Below the pieces are notes generated by a model. It saw only the letters and a program-made list of their open reading frames with translations, was not told the origin of the DNA and ran no database searches. From assembly GCA_016125355.1 (NCBI GenBank), contig WGLX01000009.1:124001-188000 (forward strand): a stretch of DNA of 64,000 nucleotides, read 5' to 3'. The position numbers were made by a program, and so were the translations under genes. Numbering within the stretch: position 1 is the first letter of the stretch; the number at the start of each line of letters is the position of its first letter. Origin of the DNA: Actinomycetales bacterium (GTDB lineage Bacteria; Actinomycetota; Actinomycetes; S36-B12). Below, piece after piece: positions 1 through 10,818 of this stretch.

Positions 1-1
1 C

Positions 2-709
2 GCCGCCACCTTGACGCTCAACACGCAGACGACGCCCGCCCGCGCGGCCGAGCCGGCCGCGGACCCCTTCGCCGTCTCCTCCACCGCGGCCCCTTTCTCG
101 GTGACGCGGCAGTCCGCCGACTACCGGCCGATGGTCCGGTACTTCACCATCCCGACCACGGATGACGTCGCCTTCATCACCATCGACGACGGGGTCGTGA
201 AGGATCGCAAGGGCCTGCGCTACGTGGAGAAGCACCAACTGCCGATCACGTCGTTCATCAGCACGTGGACGATCAAGGACCAGGCGGACTTCTTCACCCG
301 GATCAGCCAGTGGGGAAGCATCCAGAACCACTCCGCCACGCACGCCGACTTCACGAAGCCGTCAACCGACCTCAACCACGAGCTGTGCTACTCGCAGCGT
401 GCCCTCCACAAGGCGTTCGGCTCGACGTCGTGGATGCTGCGCCCGCCATACGGTGCCGGCGGCGACATGCTCGCCACCCAGATCACGGCGCAGGGGTGCG
501 GCCTGAACCGCATCGTCATGTGGGACGCGGTCGTCCAGAACGGTCACGTCACGGTGTCGGGCGGCAAGCTCGGCCCCGGTGCGGTCATCCTTCTGCACTT
601 CAACGACCACCTCGAGAAGGACCTCAAAGCGGCCGTCAAGGCCATTCACAAGGCCGGCCTCCGACCGGCCAACCTCGCGGACTACCTGCCAGCCGCCTCG
701 TCAGCCTGA
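2..709 (+). CDS. Polysaccharide deacetylase family protein (NodB fold), 5' partial
   Basis: Likely exported carbohydrate esterase family 4 enzyme that removes N-acetyl groups from a cell-wall or extracellular polysaccharide. Visible NodB motifs in order: FITIDDG (catalytic and metal Asp), HSATH (metal His pair), RPPYGA and ILLHF. The reading frame is open to the window edge. A TTG at 11 could serve as a start, but the first residues, ending TTPARAAEP, look like the tail of a signal peptide, so the true start is probably outside the window. The gene ends 20 nt before the mmuM start and may be cotranscribed with it. Substrate cannot be told from sequence. Confidence 0.82.
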   Translation, partial: AATLTLNTQTTPARAAEPAADPFAVSSTAAPFSVTRQSADYRPMVRYFTIPTTDDVAFITIDDGVVKDRKGLRYVEKHQLPITSFISTWTIKDQADFFTRISQWGSIQNHSATHADFTKPSTDLNHELCYSQRALHKAFGSTSWMLRPPYGAGGDMLATQITAQGCGLNRIVMWDAVVQNGHVTVSGGKLGPGAVILLHFNDHLEKDLKAAVKAIHKAGLRPANLADYLPAASSA

Positions 710-729
710 TGGCGTGAGACGGTGTCCGC

Positions 730-1629
730 ATGACCTCGTGGACTGATCTCTTCGCTTCGGGGCCCGTCGTGCTCGACGGGGGCCTGTCGACCCAGCTCGA
801 GCGGCGTGGACAGGACATCTCCGGACCCCTGTGGACCGGTCGAGCCCTGCTTGCGGACCCGCGCGCGGTGGCCTCTGCTCACGCCGACTACGTCCGTGCC
901 GGCGCTGATGTCGTGATCACCGCGAGCTACCAGATCTCCCGCGCTGGATTCGACGCTGCGGGCCTGGGACGGGAGGCCGCGGACGCGGCCATCGCGGCCA
1001 GCACGAATGCGGCGCGGGTGGCGGCCCGGGGAAGCGCGGCGCGGGTCGCGGCCAGTGTCGGGCCCTACGGGGCGATCCTGCATGACGGCTCGGAGTACCG
1101 CGGCCGCTATGGCCTGTCCCATGCGGCTCTCGTCGACTTCCATCGGGAGCGCATGGACGTCATCGTCGCCACGTCCCCGGACCTGCTGGCCGTGGAGACG
1201 ATCCCCGACGTCGAGGAGGCTGAGGCGCTGGTCGACGTACTGGCCGACCACCCCGCGATGCCGGCCTGGATCTGCTTCTCGGCGACCGACGGCGAGCACA
1301 CCAATGCCGGCCAGTCGATCGAGGAGGCCGTCGCCGCCGCCGCCTCCGCCCCCAACGTCGTTGCCGTAGGCGTCAACTGCACGGACCCGGCATTCATCGC
1401 CGAGCTGGCCTCCCGCATCCGAGCAGTGACCAACCTGCCGATCGTCGTCTACCCGAACGCCGGCGGTGCATGGGATCCCGTGGACGGCCAGTGGCACGAT
1501 GCCGGACCCGACGGATTCGCCCCCGAGGTGGTGGCGTCCTGGCGGGCTGCCGGGGCCACGGCCATCGGCGGCTGCTGCGGGACCGACGACCGGACGATCA
1601 GCGCGCTGGCGGGGCAGCTGCACGCGTGA
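730..1629 (+). CDS. mmuM: Homocysteine S-methyltransferase
   Basis: Cytosolic, zinc-dependent enzyme that methylates homocysteine to methionine, normally using S-methylmethionine or S-adenosylmethionine. The 299-residue protein is full length for MmuM. It opens with the family signature VVLDGGLSTQLERRG near residue 13 and has the three expected zinc ligands, Cys217 in GVNCTDP and Cys282/Cys283 in GGCCGTDD. ATG start. Its 3' end overlaps the convergent methyltransferase gene by 32 nt, so the two transcripts are antisense over the stop codons. I see no S-box or other methionine regulatory element upstream. Confidence 0.92.
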   Translation: MTSWTDLFASGPVVLDGGLSTQLERRGQDISGPLWTGRALLADPRAVASAHADYVRAGADVVITASYQISRAGFDAAGLGREAADAAIAASTNAARVAARGSAARVAASVGPYGAILHDGSEYRGRYGLSHAALVDFHRERMDVIVATSPDLLAVETIPDVEEAEALVDVLADHPAMPAWICFSATDGEHTNAGQSIEEAVAAAASAPNVVAVGVNCTDPAFIAELASRIRAVTNLPIVVYPNAGGAWDPVDGQWHDAGPDGFAPEVVASWRAAGATAIGGCCGTDDRTISALAGQLHA

Positions 1630-2833
1630 CGAGCGTCATCGTCCGGCTGCCGCTGCGCGCGAGGACGATCACGGCGTCCGGACCCTCCTCGGCACCCAGT
1701 GCGCGCAGGACAGTACGGGGGTCGACCTCTACCTCTCGAGACTTGACGGCGACCCGTCGAATCCCGAGCCGAGCCAGCTGGCGTCGCTGCTCCCGCGCAC
1801 TGCCCCGGAGCTCGTCGAGCACCTCGTAGTTGCGGAGCATCGGGCTACTGGCGGCATGGGTCCCGGTCAGCCAGGTGCTGTCGGGACCGATCCTGAGCAG
1901 TCCCTGGTCGGCGGCCAGGGCGTCGAGTGCGCCGGCCCGAGGCACGGCCGGATCCGGTTCGTGGACCCAGGCCAGGGGTTCCGAGACATCGACGCGGACC
2001 TCGGGGCGCGCGGCCACGACGGTGGGGCGGCCGTCGTGGATGGCCACCGCGCTCCGGGCGTCCGCTGTGAGTGGCCACGAGGCGACGCAGCACTCCACCA
2101 CGGTCCGGTCGACGCTCACCCACTGCGCCCACCAGCCGTCGGGAGGGCGGAATCCCGGCGAGACCTTGGCGAGGATGCGGGGGTGGTCGAGGGCGGCCAC
2201 CGTCGACCAGGGCGGCGACCACAGTTCGGGGTCGCGCTCTGGCCGCGCGCGTGCCGTACGGGCATCCCGGGCGGCCGAGGGGTCCCGGCGAGCCGGATCC
2301 ACGAAGACCACGTCCTGCGGGGAGAGGTCGGCGAGCAGGGTCGGCAGGGCGGCCAGGGCGTCGGCGGCCACGACGTCGACGCTGGGGCAGTTGTGCCGCA
2401 GGAAGGTTGCGACGACCGGATCGCGCTCCACGGCGACCACAGAGAGGCCCGCACCAGCGAAGGCGGTTGTATCGAATCCGAGTCCTGCGGTCAGGTCGAC
2501 GACGCGGGTTGCTCCTGCCTCCCGCACGAGCGCGGCGCGACGTTCGGCCACCTCCGGTCTCGTTGCTGCCTCGAGCCCGTCGCGGGTCAGCAGCAGGTCG
2601 TCGGCGACCATCGCATAGCGCGTGTGCGCGAGCCGGCGCAGGTCCGCCTGCTCGAGCACGGCCGCGGCCGCGTCGGGCGCGAGTTCGGGGTGGGCCCGGC
2701 GCAGCCGTGCGGCGGCCGTCAACGGGTCCCCCGGATGGGCGGCGCCCGCGTCGGTGGCCGCGGCGAGCGCGTCGGCGGCTTCGGGGGAGGCCAACCATGT
2801 GGCGAGCGCGGTCCGCCTCGAGTCCGTCGTCAC
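1598..2833 (-). CDS. Class I SAM-dependent methyltransferase with THUMP-like C-terminus
   Basis: Rossmann-fold methyltransferase, probably acting on RNA or another nucleic acid. The SAM site is seen as VVDLTAGLGFDT (about residue 111) and the active-site-like segment VFVDPARRDPS (about 175-185). The C-terminal third resembles the THUMP-like domain common in actinobacterial homologues. I chose the GTG at 2833, giving 411 residues. An upstream ATG at 2872 is in frame, but it lies inside the CIRCE element of the divergent groES promoter and would add a low-complexity leader. Substrate is not known. No Shine-Dalgarno sequence is obvious, so the start is uncertain. Confidence 0.8.
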   Translation of the reverse strand: MTTDSRRTALATWLASPEAADALAAATDAGAAHPGDPLTAAARLRRAHPELAPDAAAAVLEQADLRRLAHTRYAMVADDLLLTRDGLEAATRPEVAERRAALVREAGATRVVDLTAGLGFDTTAFAGAGLSVVAVERDPVVATFLRHNCPSVDVVAADALAALPTLLADLSPQDVVFVDPARRDPSAARDARTARARPERDPELWSPPWSTVAALDHPRILAKVSPGFRPPDGWWAQWVSVDRTVVECCVASWPLTADARSAVAIHDGRPTVVAARPEVRVDVSEPLAWVHEPDPAVPRAGALDALAADQGLLRIGPDSTWLTGTHAASSPMLRNYEVLDELRGSAREQRRQLARLGIRRVAVKSREVEVDPRTVLRALGAEEGPDAVIVLARSGSRTMTLVTRAAAPPAR

Positions 2834-2861
2834 GGCGCCATTGTGGTCCGGGGGCACACCG

Positions 2862-2888
2862 TTGGCACTCAACTTGACGGAGTGCTAA
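2862..2888 (+). promoter_or_regulatory. CIRCE operator (HrcA binding site)
   Basis: Inverted repeat TTGGCACTC, 9-nt spacer, GAGTGCTAA. It differs from the CIRCE consensus (TTAGCACTC-N9-GAGTGCTAA) at a single base of the left arm. It overlaps the -35 box of the groES promoter, so a bound HrcA-type repressor would block RNA polymerase and release it on heat shock. No hrcA gene is in this window. Confidence 0.95.
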
Positions 2889-2902
2889 CGGCTGCGTACT
2901 GT
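2874..2902 (+). promoter_or_regulatory. Housekeeping promoter of groES-groEL
   Basis: -35 TTGACG (2874-2879), 17-nt spacer, -10 TACTGT (2897-2902). The -35 box lies within the CIRCE palindrome. The expected transcript start near 2909 leaves a leader of about 100 nt before the groES GTG, which has a GGAGG at 3000-3004. Confidence 0.8.
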
Positions 2903-3012
2903 GGGTCTGGCACTCCCCCCGTGGGACTGCCAACTCGCAGGTCTCCTGCGAACCTGACCCAACCGAGCGCCGTCCACCCGGGCGGCCCACCGACATCCCG
3001 GAGGATGCAATC

Positions 3013-3312
3013 GTGTCGGTCTCCATCAAGCCGCTTGAGGATCGCATTCTGGTCCAGACTCTCGACGCCGAGCAGACGACTGCGTCCGGCCTCGTGATCC
3101 CTGACACTGCCAAGGAGAAGCCCCAGGAGGGCAAGGTCCTGGCCGTTGGCCCCGGCCGTTTCGACGAGGATGGCGAGAAGCGCATCCCGCTCGACATCAA
3201 GGTCGGCGACACCGTCATCTACAGCAAGTACGGCGGCACCGAGGTGAAGTACAACGGTGAGGAGTACCTGCTCCTCTCCGCGCGCGACGTCCTCGCCATC
3301 GTCGAGAAGTAG
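3013..3312 (+). CDS. groS: Co-chaperonin GroES (Cpn10)
   Basis: Forms the heptameric lid of the GroEL folding chamber. The protein has 99 residues, the normal length. It has the family start [13 protein letters not shown], a mobile loop around [21 protein letters not shown], and the C-terminal [18 protein letters not shown]. The GTG start follows a good ribosome site (GGAGG, 8 nt upstream). It sits 130 nt ahead of groEL under a CIRCE-controlled promoter, so it is heat-inducible by HrcA release. Confidence 0.98.
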   Translation: MSVSIKPLEDRILVQTLDAEQTTASGLVIPDTAKEKPQEGKVLAVGPGRFDEDGEKRIPLDIKVGDTVIYSKYGGTEVKYNGEEYLLLSARDVLAIVEK

Positions 3313-3329
3313 TCAGCTGAACTCGGGGG

Positions 3330-3361
3330 TGGCCCGTCGTGCACGCGTGCACGGCGGGCCA
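3330..3361 (+). other. Hairpin between groES and groEL
   Basis: Imperfect inverted repeat in the intercistronic gap: arms 3330-3344 and 3347-3361 pair at 14 of 15 positions around a GCGC centre. There is no T-tract. It may be an RNA-processing or attenuation site that sets the GroES:GroEL ratio, or only a stable intercistronic stem. Nothing in the sequence decides between these. Confidence 0.5.
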
Positions 3362-3379
3362 TTCCATCGCTCGGGCTGA

Positions 3380-5077
<1,698 letters not shown>

Positions 5078-5090
5078 GACGTAGCAACAC

Positions 5091-5127
5091 AGGAGGGGCC
5101 CCGGCGCATCGCGCCGGGGCCCCTCCT
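5091..5127 (+). terminator. Hairpin terminator after groEL
   Basis: Perfect 17-bp stem (5091-5107 with 5111-5127) and a 3-nt loop, starting 14 nt after the groEL stop. It is very GC-rich and has no T-tract, as is usual for actinobacterial terminators. It also lies downstream of whiB3, which converges on it, so it may terminate both transcripts. Confidence 0.85.
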
Positions 5128-5193
5128 GCATGCGTCGGGATAGGTCATCCCCCGAAGACCACGATCAACGAACCGTGGGCGGTGGAGGCGAGA

Positions 5194-5505
5194 TCAGGAT
5201 GCCTGGCGACGGGCCTGGCGGGCCGTCTCGCGCTCGAGCCGGTAGATCTCCTCGCGGTCGTCCTCGCTCATGCCGCCCCAGACGCCGTAGGGCTCACGCA
5301 CCTTCAGAGCGTGCGCCGCGCAGTTGGCGATCACCGGGCAGCCGGCGCACAGCGCCTTGGCCGCGGCCTCGCGGGCCGCGCGAGCCGGTCCGCGCTCGCC
5401 ATCGGGATGGAAGAACATCGCAGGGTCCTCGCCCCGGCAGGCTCCGTGGAGCTGCCAATCCCAGAGATCGGCGTTGGGTCCGGGGAGCCGGGTCAACTCG
5501 GCCAT
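5194..5505 (-). CDS. whiB3: WhiB-family iron-sulfur regulator, WhiB3/WhiD type
   Basis: Small cytosolic [4Fe-4S] protein that partners with the principal sigma factor to regulate transcription in response to redox or NO. The 103-residue protein has four cluster cysteines (GACRGED, then CAGCPVIANC) and the GVWGGMSEDDREE turn. WDWQLHGACRG plus FFHPDGERG are characteristic of the WhiB3/WhiD branch. The ATG at 5505 was chosen because AAGGAG lies just upstream. Longer in-frame starts would run back through the promoter. Its position beside groEL1 is conserved in mycobacteria. Confidence 0.93.
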   Translation of the reverse strand: MAELTRLPGPNADLWDWQLHGACRGEDPAMFFHPDGERGPARAAREAAAKALCAGCPVIANCAAHALKVREPYGVWGGMSEDDREEIYRLERETARQARRQAS

Positions 5506-5533
5506 CGGTGCTCCTTCTCGTCGTTGTACGTCG

Positions 5534-5562
5534 ATCCTAGAATCGCGCCAAAAGTTAGTCAA
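5534..5562 (-). promoter_or_regulatory. Promoter of whiB3
   Basis: On the minus strand: -35 TTGACT (5557-5562), 17-nt spacer, -10 TAGGAT (5534-5539). The transcript would start near 5527, leaving a leader of about 22 nt with an AAGGAG ribosome site. It is divergent from the MerR/B12 gene. Confidence 0.8.
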
Positions 5563-5635
5563 GACCCAAAGTTGGCGAGGTAGTGAATCGGTGCCCCAGC
5601 GAGCGTGATCGGCCGATCGGCACCAGAATGGGCCG

Positions 5636-6598
5636 ATGCCCACGGACTCGACGGCCACGCCCGCCACGGTGGAGCCGGCGCTGACCGTCTCCGCCGTCGC
5701 TCGTCGGCTCGGTGTCGCGCCCGCGACCCTGCGCACCTGGGACCGTCGGTACGGCCTCGGCCCATCGGAGCACAGCGCCGGAGCCCACCGCCGCTACACC
5801 CCCGCCGACGTGGTGCGCCTCGAGCACATGCGCCGGCTCCTGCTCGCGGGGGCCACCGCGGGGGAGGCGGCCCGGTCCGCTCGCGTCCTGGACGTCGAGG
5901 CGGGTGACGGCGCAGTTCCGTCCAACGACGTGGTCGCCCCCGCCCGCCGGGGCGGCGGCAGGGTCCTCGCGACCCCGGGAGGAGCCGCGGACGTTCGAGG
6001 GCTGGCACGCGCCGCTCAGGCGCTGGAGTACGGCGGCTGCGTCGAGATCATCCAGCGGTCGCTCAAGGAGCGGGGAGCCATCTGGACGTGGGACAACCTC
6101 CTGCTGCCCGTCCTGTCCTCGGTCGGCCAGAAGTGGAGCGCCACGGGGCGCAGCGTCGAGGTCGAGCACGTGCTCAGCAGCGCGACGCAGCAGTGCCTGG
6201 CCAGCTATGCGCTCGACGCTGCCGAGCCGGCCAGTCCGGGGGTGGTCATCCTGGCCTGTGCCCCGAACGAGCAGCACTCCCTCCCGCTGGTCGCGATCGC
6301 CGCAGCGCTCGCCGAGCGCGGGGTCGCGAGCCGCCTGCTGAGTTCCGGAGTGCCCCAGGAGGCTCTGAACGATGCCGTCCGCAAGCTGCGCCCGAACGTG
6401 ATCTTCCTGTGGGCGCAATCGCCCAAGACCGCCGATCCCGAGCTCGTGGAGGATCTGCCGCGGTTCCGTCATCCGGCCACCATCGTCATCGGCGGCCTGG
6501 GCTGGGATGAGGTCGCGCACTGCCTTCCCGACAGCGTCCAGACTGCAACGGACCTCACCGATGCCGTCGCCCGAATCCTGCACGTGGTCGGCGGGTAG
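5636..6598 (+). CDS. MerR-family regulator with cobalamin-binding domain (CarH/LitR-like)
   Basis: DNA-binding protein of 320 residues. The N-terminal winged helix (about residues 16-70, LTVSAVARRLGVAPATLRTW) is MerR type. The middle and C-terminal parts match the B12-binding photoreceptor architecture. Trp167 is followed nine residues later by Glu177-His178 (the W-x9-EH motif that caps adenosylcobalamin in CarH), and Glu212-Gln-His214 sits where the lower axial ligand of the cobalt lies. It is therefore a candidate light- or B12-responsive repressor. No carotenoid genes are adjacent, so its targets are unknown. A CAGAAT box ends 6 nt before the ATG, suggesting a leaderless mRNA. Confidence 0.88.
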   Translation: MPTDSTATPATVEPALTVSAVARRLGVAPATLRTWDRRYGLGPSEHSAGAHRRYTPADVVRLEHMRRLLLAGATAGEAARSARVLDVEAGDGAVPSNDVVAPARRGGGRVLATPGGAADVRGLARAAQALEYGGCVEIIQRSLKERGAIWTWDNLLLPVLSSVGQKWSATGRSVEVEHVLSSATQQCLASYALDAAEPASPGVVILACAPNEQHSLPLVAIAAALAERGVASRLLSSGVPQEALNDAVRKLRPNVIFLWAQSPKTADPELVEDLPRFRHPATIVIGGLGWDEVAHCLPDSVQTATDLTDAVARILHVVGG

Positions 6599-8161
<1,563 letters not shown>

Positions 8162-8167
8162 GACGCA

Positions 8168-9283
8168 GTGACCGACATCCAGATCGGTGGGGCGAAGCGC
8201 GCCCGCCGCGGCTACTCCCTCGACGAGGTGGCCATCGCCCCGAGTCGCCGAACGCGCGACCCGGAGGCCGTCTCGACGGCGTGGACCATCGACGCCTACC
8301 GATTCGACACCCCGATCCTGGCGGCGCCCATGGACTCCGTCGTGTCGCCCGCGACCGCGGTCACCCTGGCCGGGCTCGGCGTGCTTCCCGTCCTCAACCT
8401 CGAGGGCCTGTGGGGGCGCTATGAGGACCCCGCCCCGCTGCTCGCTGAGATCGCCGCATTGCATCCGGATGCGGCCACGGCACGCCTTCAGGAGGTCTAC
8501 GCGGCCCGCCCCGTCGACGGCGACCTCGTCAAGCAGCGGATCTCCGATCTCAAGGACGCCGGCATCACGACCGCCGTGGCGACGTCCCCTCAGGGAGCCG
8601 CCCGGCTCGCGCCCATCGCGTCGCAGTCCGGAGCCGACATCGTCGTGATCCGCGGGACCACGGTCTCCGCCGAGCACGTCTCGGCATCCGACGAGGCGCC
8701 GCTGAACCTCAAGCAGTTCATCCACGAGCTCGACGCCCCCGTGATCGTCGGCGGCTGCGTGACTCATCAGGCAGCTCTCCACCTCATGCGCACCGGGGCC
8801 GCCGGCGTGCTCGTCGGCTTCGGCGGCGGTGCCACGCATACGAGCGCGGACGTCCTCGGCGTGCGGGTCCCGATGGCCAGCGCGATCGCCGACGTGGCCG
8901 CGGCCCGGCGCGACTACCTCGATGAGTCCGGCGGCCGCTATGTCCACGTCATCGCCGACGGCTCGATGGGTCGCAGCGGCGACATCGTCAAGGCCATCGC
9001 CTGCGGCGCCGATGCCGCCATGGTGGGGTCGATCTTCGCCCGTGCGACCGATGCCCCCGGCAAGGGTGCCCATTGGGGTGCTGAGGCCTGGCACCGTGAG
9101 CTGCCGCGCGGCGAGCGGGCCCTGCTGCCGACCGTCGGCACGCTCTCGGAGGTCGTGGGGGGACCCTCGCGCAAGGCCGACGGCACGATGAACATCGTGG
9201 GGGCGCTCCGGAAGGCGATGGCCACCACCGGCTACAGCGACCCGAAGGAGTTCCAGCGCGTCGAGATGGTGGTCACTGCGTGA
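8168..9283 (+). CDS. guaB3: GuaB3-family IMP dehydrogenase-related protein
   Basis: 371-residue TIM-barrel paralogue of IMP dehydrogenase, typical of actinobacteria and cyanobacteria. It lacks the CBS domains. The segment aligning with the GuaB catalytic loop reads FGGGATHTSADV and has no cysteine. The phosphate-binding segment and the RRDYLDESGGRYVHVIADG stretch are characteristic of the GuaB3 branch. Its physiological reaction in actinobacteria is not settled. GTG start 6 nt after guaB, and its stop overlaps the next start by 4 nt (GTGA), so it is translationally coupled to gabD2. Confidence 0.92.
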   Translation: MTDIQIGGAKRARRGYSLDEVAIAPSRRTRDPEAVSTAWTIDAYRFDTPILAAPMDSVVSPATAVTLAGLGVLPVLNLEGLWGRYEDPAPLLAEIAALHPDAATARLQEVYAARPVDGDLVKQRISDLKDAGITTAVATSPQGAARLAPIASQSGADIVVIRGTTVSAEHVSASDEAPLNLKQFIHELDAPVIVGGCVTHQAALHLMRTGAAGVLVGFGGGATHTSADVLGVRVPMASAIADVAAARRDYLDESGGRYVHVIADGSMGRSGDIVKAIACGADAAMVGSIFARATDAPGKGAHWGAEAWHRELPRGERALLPTVGTLSEVVGGPSRKADGTMNIVGALRKAMATTGYSDPKEFQRVEMVVTA

Positions 9284-10818
9284 CTCCCGATCCCGCACTC
9301 GTCGAGCGACTGCTGTCGTCGCTCGAGGTGAGCGGGGCGCCGGTCGCGGTGACCGCGCCCTTCACGGGAGCGCATGCCTACGACGTAGCCGTCGCTGAGG
9401 ATGCCGACGTCGACCGTGCCGTGGCGACTCTCCGCGCGGGACAGCGGATGTGGGCACAGCGACCCTTGAGCGAGCGCACGGCGATCCTGCTGAAGTTCCA
9501 CGACCTCGTCCTCGCGCGGCGCGACCAGGGCCTCGACATCGTCCAGTGGGAGACCGGCAAGGCGCGCAAGGACGCCATGGAGGAGCTCCTCGACGTCTGT
9601 ATCACCGCCCGGCACTACGCGCGCGACGCCAAGCGCCTCCTGCGGCCGCGGCAGCACCGCGGGGTCTTCCCCGGAGCCGTGGGCGTGACCCAGTACCAGC
9701 AGCCCAAGGGCGTCGTCGGGTTCCTGACCCCGTGGAACTACCCGCTCACGATCGGGGTCAGCGACGCCATCCCCGCCCTCATCGCCGGCAACGCCGCACT
9801 GATCAAGCCGGACGTGCAGACCACTCTCACCGCCCTGTGGGCCGTGGACCTGCTGGTCGAGGCGGGCCTGCCGCGGGACGTCGTCCAGGTCGTGCCCGGC
9901 GAGGGTCCGCGGGTGGGCCCGCTCGTCATCGATCGCGTCGACTACGTCATGTTCACCGGCTCCACCAGGGTGGGCCGGGAGGTCGCCGCCCGCTGCGGCG
10001 AGCGGCTGATCGGCTGCTCGCTGGAGCTCGGCGGCAAGAACGCCATGATCGTCCGCGCCGACGCCGATCCCGAGCGCGCCGCCGAGATCGCCGTGCGGGG
10101 GTCGTTCTCCAACGCCGGCCAGCTGTGCATCTCCATGGAGCGCATCTACGTGCACCACGCGGTCTACGAGGCCTTCCGCGACGCCTTCGTCGCTCGTGTC
10201 CGCGGGCTCGAGTTCGCTCGTGGGATCGGCTGGCCCGGCCAGATGGGGTCGCTCATCTCAGCGCGCCAACGGGATCGGGTGCAGCAGCACGTCGAGGATG
10301 CGCGCTCCCGCGGCGCCCGGGTGCTCGTCGGCGGCTCGACGCGGCCCGACCTCGGACCGCACTACTTCGAGCCCACGGTCCTCGAGGGCGTCACCGAGGG
10401 CATGATCCTGTGCGACGAGGAGACCTTCGGCCCGGTGGTGGCCCTGTACCGCGTCCACTCGGACGAGGAGGCGATCCGGCTCGCGAACGCCACGGCCTAC
10501 GGGCTGAACGCCGCGGTGGTCACGCGCGACCGACGCCAGGGGCGCACCGTGGCGCTGCGACTGCACGCCGGGACCGTCAACATCAACGAGGCCTATGGCC
10601 CGAGCTGGGGCAGCACGCGCGCACCGATGGGCGGCATGGGCGATTCGGGGCTGGGCCGGCGCCATGGGGACGAGGGCCTGCTGAAGTACACCGAGTCGCA
10701 GACGGTCGCCGCCCAGCGCATCCTCGGCTTCGGACCGCCGTTCGGCTGGTCGGACGAGCGCTGGACGGAGACGCTGGCGACGGCCTTCTCGGTCATGAAG
10801 CGACTGGGGCTAAAGTAG
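9280..10818 (+). CDS. gabD2: Succinate-semialdehyde dehydrogenase (NADP-type aldehyde dehydrogenase)
   Basis: Oxidises succinic semialdehyde, or a related aldehyde, to the acid. 512 residues. Landmarks are FLTPWNYPLT (cofactor site start), VMFTGSTRVGR, the general base in LELGGKNAM, and the catalytic Cys in NAGQLCISMERI. Closest in feel to mycobacterial GabD2. Substrate specificity cannot be proved by reading, and other aldehydes are possible. It lies between guaB3 (4-nt overlap) and the GMC oxidoreductase (1-nt overlap), so all four genes are probably one transcript. Confidence 0.88.
   Translation: MTPDPALVERLLSSLEVSGAPVAVTAPFTGAHAYDVAVAEDADVDRAVATLRAGQRMWAQRPLSERTAILLKFHDLVLARRDQGLDIVQWETGKARKDAMEELLDVCITARHYARDAKRLLRPRQHRGVFPGAVGVTQYQQPKGVVGFLTPWNYPLTIGVSDAIPALIAGNAALIKPDVQTTLTALWAVDLLVEAGLPRDVVQVVPGEGPRVGPLVIDRVDYVMFTGSTRVGREVAARCGERLIGCSLELGGKNAMIVRADADPERAAEIAVRGSFSNAGQLCISMERIYVHHAVYEAFRDAFVARVRGLEFARGIGWPGQMGSLISARQRDRVQQHVEDARSRGARVLVGGSTRPDLGPHYFEPTVLEGVTEGMILCDEETFGPVVALYRVHSDEEAIRLANATAYGLNAAVVTRDRRQGRTVALRLHAGTVNINEAYGPSWGSTRAPMGGMGDSGLGRRHGDEGLLKYTESQTVAAQRILGFGPPFGWSDERWTETLATAFSVMKRLGLK

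Noticed and set aside
2834-2872. Longer N-terminus of the THUMP-like methyltransferase from ATG 2872
   Set aside because: It would begin inside the CIRCE element and adds 13 residues of no family character; the GTG at 2833 is preferred.
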